DNA from: Gemmatimonadota bacterium
GTDB lineage: Bacteria; Gemmatimonadota; Gemmatimonadetes; Gemmatimonadales; Gemmatimonadaceae
Assembly: GCA_026387895.1 (NCBI GenBank)
Contig: JAPLKT010000138.1
Coordinates: 1 to 36,876 of the forward strand
Direction of reading: 5' to 3'
Length of the DNA: 36,876 bases
Translations under genes and position numbers: made by a program
In this document: positions 33,901 through 36,876 of the stretch, piece by piece
How the letters are laid out: each line of letters starts with the position of its first letter
Position numbering within the stretch: position 1 is the stretch's first letter
Notes under the pieces: model-generated
What the model saw: the letters and a program-made list of their open reading frames with translations, nothing else
What the model was told of the DNA's origin: nothing
The model's database searches: none

Positions 33901-34109
33901 AGAATCAGCTGATGACGTTGTTCCGGACGCTTGCGGGACGCGGCGGCGCGGGTGCCTTTGGTGGTCTGCGTGGGGCGAGCTCTGTTGCCGCTGGCGATTA
34001 CCTCGTGAGCATCGTCGTTGACGGCAAGACGTACAAGCAGGTGATGCGCGTTGAGCGGGCGAACGGCACAGGCGGCAGTGGGTCGCCATTCCAGGACGAC
34101 GATCGGTAA
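30912..34109 (+). CDS. Exported VPS10/sortilin-like Asp-box propeller protein, copy 1
   Basis: The 1065-residue product has a signal peptide (RTTLFSALLSVATAGALAAQ) and then many BNR/Asp-box repeats of the S-x-D-x-G-x-x-W type: STDGGKSW, TTDGGITW, STDAGATW, SADGGKSW, YDGGKTF, KNDGGAW and NKGKTW. These build one or two large beta-propellers, as in sortilin and bacterial sialidase-like proteins. No sialidase active-site Arg triad or hydrolase motif was evident, so binding rather than catalysis is likely. After the propeller, at about 840, comes a beta-sandwich-like part (APVKVIIQDVSGDTLTTLSG), a helical stretch and a long Gly/Ala/Pro-rich segment before a short C-terminal strand region. No ribosome site precedes the ATG at 30912. 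Function is unknown. Confidence 0.88.
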   Translation: MRLRTTLFSALLSVATAGALAAQQLDSASLQHFRWRSIGPANFQGRVTDIAGIPWPSRTFYVSTAAGGVFKTTNAGTTFRAVLENERVASGGQIAIAPSDTNTVYFGTGEPNARNTISPGGGLFKSTDGGKSWKMMGLQETQQIGRIVVHPKDPNTVYVAALGHVWGPNPERGLYKTTDGGITWKLMKFISNKAGFVDVALDPRDPNVVWASSYERVRGPYFLNSGGPGSALWKSTDAGATWTEVKGSGFPETMKGRIGIAISASNADVMYTLVEADTAANAKKDAKVKAQKSPSGLYRSADGGKSWTKMNDEDTRPFYYSQVRVHPTNPDRVYWSSTPVKFSDDGGKTAKNATNDVHVDHHAMWIDPKDPSHLIVGDDGGIAQSWDGGGNYDSMNQLAIGQFYSVSFDMSVPYNVCSGAQDNGSWCGPSKRKAGPITNSMWFTYNGGDGFVTAMDPTNSDVIFGESQGGAIGRYVISTGERTALQKPAWRNKYLQWEDSIVVDRPDTTKPMNKEQKARQDALKGSQKRDSIDMDIRWNWNTPYFISHHNPQTMYFGSNRVLKSTKAGDDMFFISPDLSYRDTTKIRISMQTTGGITTDATGAETYATIVTLNESPMKAGYLVAGTDDGRVWVTKNDGGAWEELTSHFKGVPAGTYVSRAELSHFDESTFWVTFDNHRNNDFTPYVYATYDGGKTFTSIVNNLPTGSADFVHVIREDTKNPNLLFVGTDLGAYVSLNKGKTWQKFMVGLPSTPVHDLQIHPRDGELIAATHGRSIWIVDIAALQQMDEKTLAASATLFKSPVQYQWGEKAYNGESSGHKLFVGQSPQYGGAIYYRLNAAAAAPVKVIIQDVSGDTLTTLSGPRTAGISRVVWNYRGKAPKSEPLSPAALRDSVVQARKVIATLDSLEKENAMPKAMLDQVRAALKGPEGIMGFATQMMGAFAGGGAGGGAGGRAGGPSVWNERPGESAAGRAGGPPAGAPAGAPAGEGAPAAAPPDQNQLMTLFRTLAGRGGAGAFGGLRGASSVAAGDYLVSIVVDGKTYKQVMRVERANGTGGSGSPFQDDDR

Positions 34110-34137
34110 CCGTCGCGCCGTGTGAAGCATTGTGTAT

Positions 34138-34178
34138 CAATCGCCCGGCGTGGACGAATCGTCCGCGCCGGGCGATTG
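34138..34178 (+). terminator. Long hairpin after the first propeller gene
   Basis: Outer arms CAATCGCCCGGCG/CGCCGGGCGATTG enclose GGACG-AAT-CGTCC with one T-G pair between them, giving a nearly continuous 19-bp stem. It starts 28 bases past the stop codon. No U-tract follows directly. Confidence 0.75.
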
Positions 34179-34231
34179 CCATTTGGCAAGAGTGGCGGCA
34201 TCCCCATCCGTCGATTTCTATTCCTCATACC

Positions 34232-34504
34232 ATGTCACGCGCATTCCTGAGAGACGACGCCGAAGGCGAAATGCCACGGCGTTTCTATGACCTCCCCGAG
34301 CGGGACGACCCCCGCTACGACCAAGCCGCCGCTCGCGCGCTGCTTGAAGCGGCGCGCGTCAACGAGACGCAACTCGCCGAACGTGCCACCGGCTACTACT
34401 GGGGCGAACCCAAGCTGAAGGGGTTCGTCGAGGCGATCCGGGTGGAAGCGGAGAAGTCCGGCGATGACCGACTCGAACAGGTCGCGCGGCGGTTCCTAAC
34501 CTGA
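34232..34504 (+). CDS. Hypothetical 90-residue protein
   Basis: I do not recognise a family. The product is hydrophilic and acidic/basic mixed, with no signal peptide or membrane segment. The opening MSRAFLRDD resembles the short leader found on some GreA/GreB-like transcription factors, but the coiled-coil and C-terminal Gre domains are absent. The rest (ARALLEAARVNETQLAERAT and EAIRVEAEKSGDDRLEQVAR) looks helical, separated by a GYYWGEPKLKG turn. The ATG at 34232 lacks a clear ribosome site. Codon usage is like its neighbours with strong third-position G/C, which supports real coding. It lies between two propeller genes after a terminator. Confidence 0.6.
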   Translation: MSRAFLRDDAEGEMPRRFYDLPERDDPRYDQAAARALLEAARVNETQLAERATGYYWGEPKLKGFVEAIRVEAEKSGDDRLEQVARRFLT

Positions 34505-34613
34505 GCATCGGCTGGTAGTCGCACCGCACCGCGCGAGTGCCGCGCCGTCGGACCTGTACCGCATACGATACACCGTCGAACGCCCAGTCGACGGGAGGGT
34601 GTGCGCTATGCGT

Positions 34614-34622
34614 GGGGGGGGG
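34614..34622. repeat. G9 homopolymer tract upstream of the second propeller gene
   Basis: Nine consecutive G residues follow an ATG (34608-34610) that has GGGAGGG about 9 bases ahead. The frame from this ATG runs through the tract into the second propeller gene without a stop, reaching its GTG at 34710 after 34 codons. A change in tract length would shift this frame. Confidence 0.85.
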
Positions 34623-34709
34623 TCTGCGTTGCTCGAATGTCACCGCGACCGCATCATTAAGGGAGCGCGATGCCGCGCCCGTCCCTGTCCCCTACCCGGC
34701 CCCGTCCCT

Positions 34710-36876
34710 GTGCGCCTTCCATTTCTGCGCTCCGTTCTCGCCTTCGTCGGCCTCCTGACGCTCTCTGCAGCGGCCGTCGCACAATCCCCGGTCGATCCGA
34801 CCGCCGCCATGCATTGGCGCCAGATCGGCCCGACGCGCGCTGGTCGCGCGCGCGCGGTCGCTGGTGTGCCAAGTCAGCCGAACGTGGCGTACATCGGCTT
34901 CGATAATGGCGGCGTCTGGCGTTCCACCGACTACGGCGCAAACTGGGTGCCGATTTTTGACGGGCAGCCCACCGGCTCGATCGGCGCGATCGCCGTGGCG
35001 CCGTCGAATCCGAACATCATCTATGTCGGCACGGGCGCGGGGATCATTCGCCCCGATCTCGCGGTGGGTGACGGCGTGTACAAGTCGATCGACGCCGGCA
35101 AGACGTGGACGCACCTCGGCCTGTTCGATACGCAGATGATTGCGAACATCGATGTGGACCCGAAGGATCCGAACCGTCTGTTTGTTGCGGCGCTCGGTCA
35201 TCCGTACGGCCCCAACAGCGAGCGCGGTGTGTTCCGCTCGACGGACGGCGGCAAGACATTCCAGAAGGTGCTGTATCAGGACGAATACACCAGCGCGAAC
35301 GATGTGCGCATTGATCCGTCGAACCCGAACACCGTATACGCCGCGCTGTGGGAGCAGCAGCAGAGCTTCATCGAAGGGCAAGGCTTTGGCGGCGCCGGCA
35401 AGGGGATTTTCAAGTCCGTAGACGGCGGCACCACGTGGAAGCATCTCACGGACGGCCTGCCCTCGGTGATTGAGGCCAACTTGGCGCTCGCGCCGAGTGC
35501 TCCTGGGACGGTGTATGCGATGGTTGCCGGTGCGGCCACCGCCGGTGCCGGTGGACGAGGTGGCGCAGGCGGCGGCACGGTGGGGTTCTATAAGAGCGTC
35601 GACGGCGGCGAGCACTGGAAGCTGGCGGCGGTAGAGGCCGGATCGACGCGCACGCCGGACAATCGTCCGCTCGTGCGCATTGGCGGAGGCGATTTGCCGA
35701 CGATCACTGTTGACCCAAAGAACGAGAAGGTGATCTACAGCTCGAGCACCGTGTTTTGGCGGACGGAAGATGGGGGGATCACCTGGAGCGCGGTGCGCGG
35801 CGCGCCCGGCGGTGACGATTATCAGAAGTCGTGGGTGAACCCGAACGATCCGAACATTTTGATCGTGGTCGCGGATCAGGGCGGTGTGGTGTCGGGGAAC
35901 CGCGGCAAGTCGTGGAGCAATTGGTATAACCAGCCCACGGCCGCGATGTACCACGTGAGCACCGACATGAGTTTCCCGTATCGTGTGTGTGGTGGCCAGC
36001 AGGATTCTGGATCGGCGTGCGTGGACAGCCGCTCGATGGATGGTGAGATCACCTTCCATGATTGGCACCCCGTGAACATTCAGGAGTACGGTGTGGCAGC
36101 CGCGGATCCCAAGGATCCCGACATGGTGTTCGGCAGCCAGCGCACCGGTGTGTCGCTCTACAATCGCAAAACTGGACAGACGTCGGCCGTTGGTCCCGAT
36201 GCCTCGCAGCGCGGCACGGAGTTCGGCCGCAATGTCCGCACCATGCCGATCGAGTGGTCGCCGGTGGATCACAACACGATGTTCTATGCGTCGAATGTCG
36301 TGTGGAAGAGCACCGATCGCGCGCATAGCTGGACGCGCATTAGCGGCGACTTGACCCGCGGCGCGACGTGGGGGGTTCCGACGACGGCTGGTAAGTATGC
36401 GTCGAGTGTCACACCAAACGCGGCCGGTGCAATCACCGCGATGTCGCTTTCGAGCAAGAACATTGGGATCATCTGGACCGGCACCGACGACGGCACGATT
36501 TCGGTGACGACCGATGGCGGCGCTAAGTGGAGCAATGTGACGCCGGCCGGCATCAAGCCGTGGACCCGCATATTCAACATCGAAGCTGGGCACTTTGATA
36601 CGCAGACCGCCTATGCCGCGGCGAACACGCTGCGCATTGACGATCTCAACCCACACTTCTTCCGCACGCACGATGGCGGCAAGACGTGGACGGAGATCAA
36701 CAGCGGGATTGCTGGTGGTGCGGTGGCCAACTCGATCCGTGAAGACCCGCGCAAGAAGGGGCTGCTCTACGCCGCCACCGACCTGCAGGTCTGGGTGAGC
36801 TTCGACGATGGCGATCACTGGCAGTCGCTCAAGGTCGACATGCCGTCGATCTCGGTGCGCGACATCCAGGTGAAGG
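34710..36876 (+). CDS. Exported VPS10/sortilin-like Asp-box propeller protein, copy 2 (C-terminus cut by window edge)
   Basis: 722 complete codons are visible and the frame is open to the right edge. From the GTG at 34710 the product starts VRLPFLRSVLAFVGLLTLSA, a signal peptide ending in AVAQS, which parallels the first copy. Asp-box repeats follow: STDYGANW, SIDAGKTW, STDGGKTF, SVDGGTTW, SVDGGEHW, TEDGGITW, TTDGGAKW, THDGGKTW and a late SFDDGDHW. A Gly-rich stretch (GAGGRGGAGGG) lies near residue 275. The start is ambiguous: an in-frame ATG at 34608 has a stronger ribosome site but would put 34 residues and a G9 tract ahead of the signal peptide, and an AAGGGAG-ATG at 34670 is out of frame. 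Function is unknown; surface binding is plausible. Confidence 0.87.
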   Translation, partial: MRLPFLRSVLAFVGLLTLSAAAVAQSPVDPTAAMHWRQIGPTRAGRARAVAGVPSQPNVAYIGFDNGGVWRSTDYGANWVPIFDGQPTGSIGAIAVAPSNPNIIYVGTGAGIIRPDLAVGDGVYKSIDAGKTWTHLGLFDTQMIANIDVDPKDPNRLFVAALGHPYGPNSERGVFRSTDGGKTFQKVLYQDEYTSANDVRIDPSNPNTVYAALWEQQQSFIEGQGFGGAGKGIFKSVDGGTTWKHLTDGLPSVIEANLALAPSAPGTVYAMVAGAATAGAGGRGGAGGGTVGFYKSVDGGEHWKLAAVEAGSTRTPDNRPLVRIGGGDLPTITVDPKNEKVIYSSSTVFWRTEDGGITWSAVRGAPGGDDYQKSWVNPNDPNILIVVADQGGVVSGNRGKSWSNWYNQPTAAMYHVSTDMSFPYRVCGGQQDSGSACVDSRSMDGEITFHDWHPVNIQEYGVAAADPKDPDMVFGSQRTGVSLYNRKTGQTSAVGPDASQRGTEFGRNVRTMPIEWSPVDHNTMFYASNVVWKSTDRAHSWTRISGDLTRGATWGVPTTAGKYASSVTPNAAGAITAMSLSSKNIGIIWTGTDDGTISVTTDGGAKWSNVTPAGIKPWTRIFNIEAGHFDTQTAYAAANTLRIDDLNPHFFRTHDGGKTWTEINSGIAGGAVANSIREDPRKKGLLYAATDLQVWVSFDDGDHWQSLKVDMPSISVRDIQVK

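Noticed and set aside
31584-34130. 848-codon open frame on the minus strand opposite the first propeller gene
   Set aside because: It mirrors a strong Asp-box coding sequence; the His/Arg-rich translation has no domain and is a high-GC shadow.
34670-34906. Short ORF with a good AAGGGAG ribosome site and ATG
   Set aside because: Its frame gives Pro/Arg/Ser-rich sequence opposed to the Asp-box frame. It is kept only as part of the note on start ambiguity.
34692-36818. 708-codon open frame on the minus strand opposite the second propeller gene
   Set aside because: Same reason: a His/Arg/Val-rich shadow of a clear coding frame.

Overview
The window is chromosomal DNA of a high-GC, Gram-negative bacterium with an outer membrane. 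It carries signal peptidase I, an RND efflux set with a TolC-type channel, an Omp85-like barrel and many Sec signal peptides. Large exported S9 peptidases, sortilin/VPS10-like Asp-box propellers with Gly-rich inserts, a bacilliredoxin and a SWIB protein with a histone H1-like tail together suggest Gemmatimonadota, although Acidobacteriota is not excluded. This taxonomic call is an inference from gene content. I saw no tRNA, rRNA, CRISPR array, insertion sequence or phage gene.

Region 1 (1-8272, minus strand). A receiver-HisKA protein overlaps nfo (endonuclease IV). Next comes a SWIB-domain gene closed by a UUCG-capped hairpin. A tightly packed run follows: lepB, an exported RidA, an exported esterase, a small membrane protein, an exported M24 metallopeptidase, a GroES-like protein and a bacilliredoxin. 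An 11-bp tandem repeat separates this run from a Ser/Thr kinase that runs off the left edge. The run looks like an envelope and stress operon, with signal peptidase heading several of its likely substrates.

Region 2 (8470-16488). pruA and a PhzF-family gene overlap on the plus strand and converge on an Omp85-like outer-membrane protein. Divergent from that protein is an aromatic-amino-acid-type PLP decarboxylase. An LTxxQ (Spy/CpxP-like) lipoprotein with a textbook terminator and a GNAT acetyltransferase follow.

Region 3 (16519-23149, minus strand). This is a complete tripartite efflux operon. Its first ORF joins a TetR/AcrR repressor in frame to a TolC-type outer-membrane factor; the adaptor and the RND pump follow. 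A sigma70-type promoter upstream has one 16-bp palindrome filling its spacer and a second immediately after its -10 box. The expected logic is autorepression of the whole pump by the TetR part.

Region 4 (23306-36876, plus strand). It holds a Pr6Pr-type membrane protein, a GH20 hexosaminidase, a rhomboid protease, a YdjM-like membrane protein and an S9 peptidase. A two-gene cassette (69-aa helical protein plus MNT-type nucleotidyltransferase) is followed by two large VPS10/Asp-box propeller proteins separated by a 90-aa orphan. The second propeller is cut by the right edge and has a G9 tract in its leader.

The best candidates for something undescribed are the TetR-TolC fused ORF with its operator-promoter, the small protein/nucleotidyltransferase pair, and the G9 tract sitting between a strong ribosome site and the second propeller gene.
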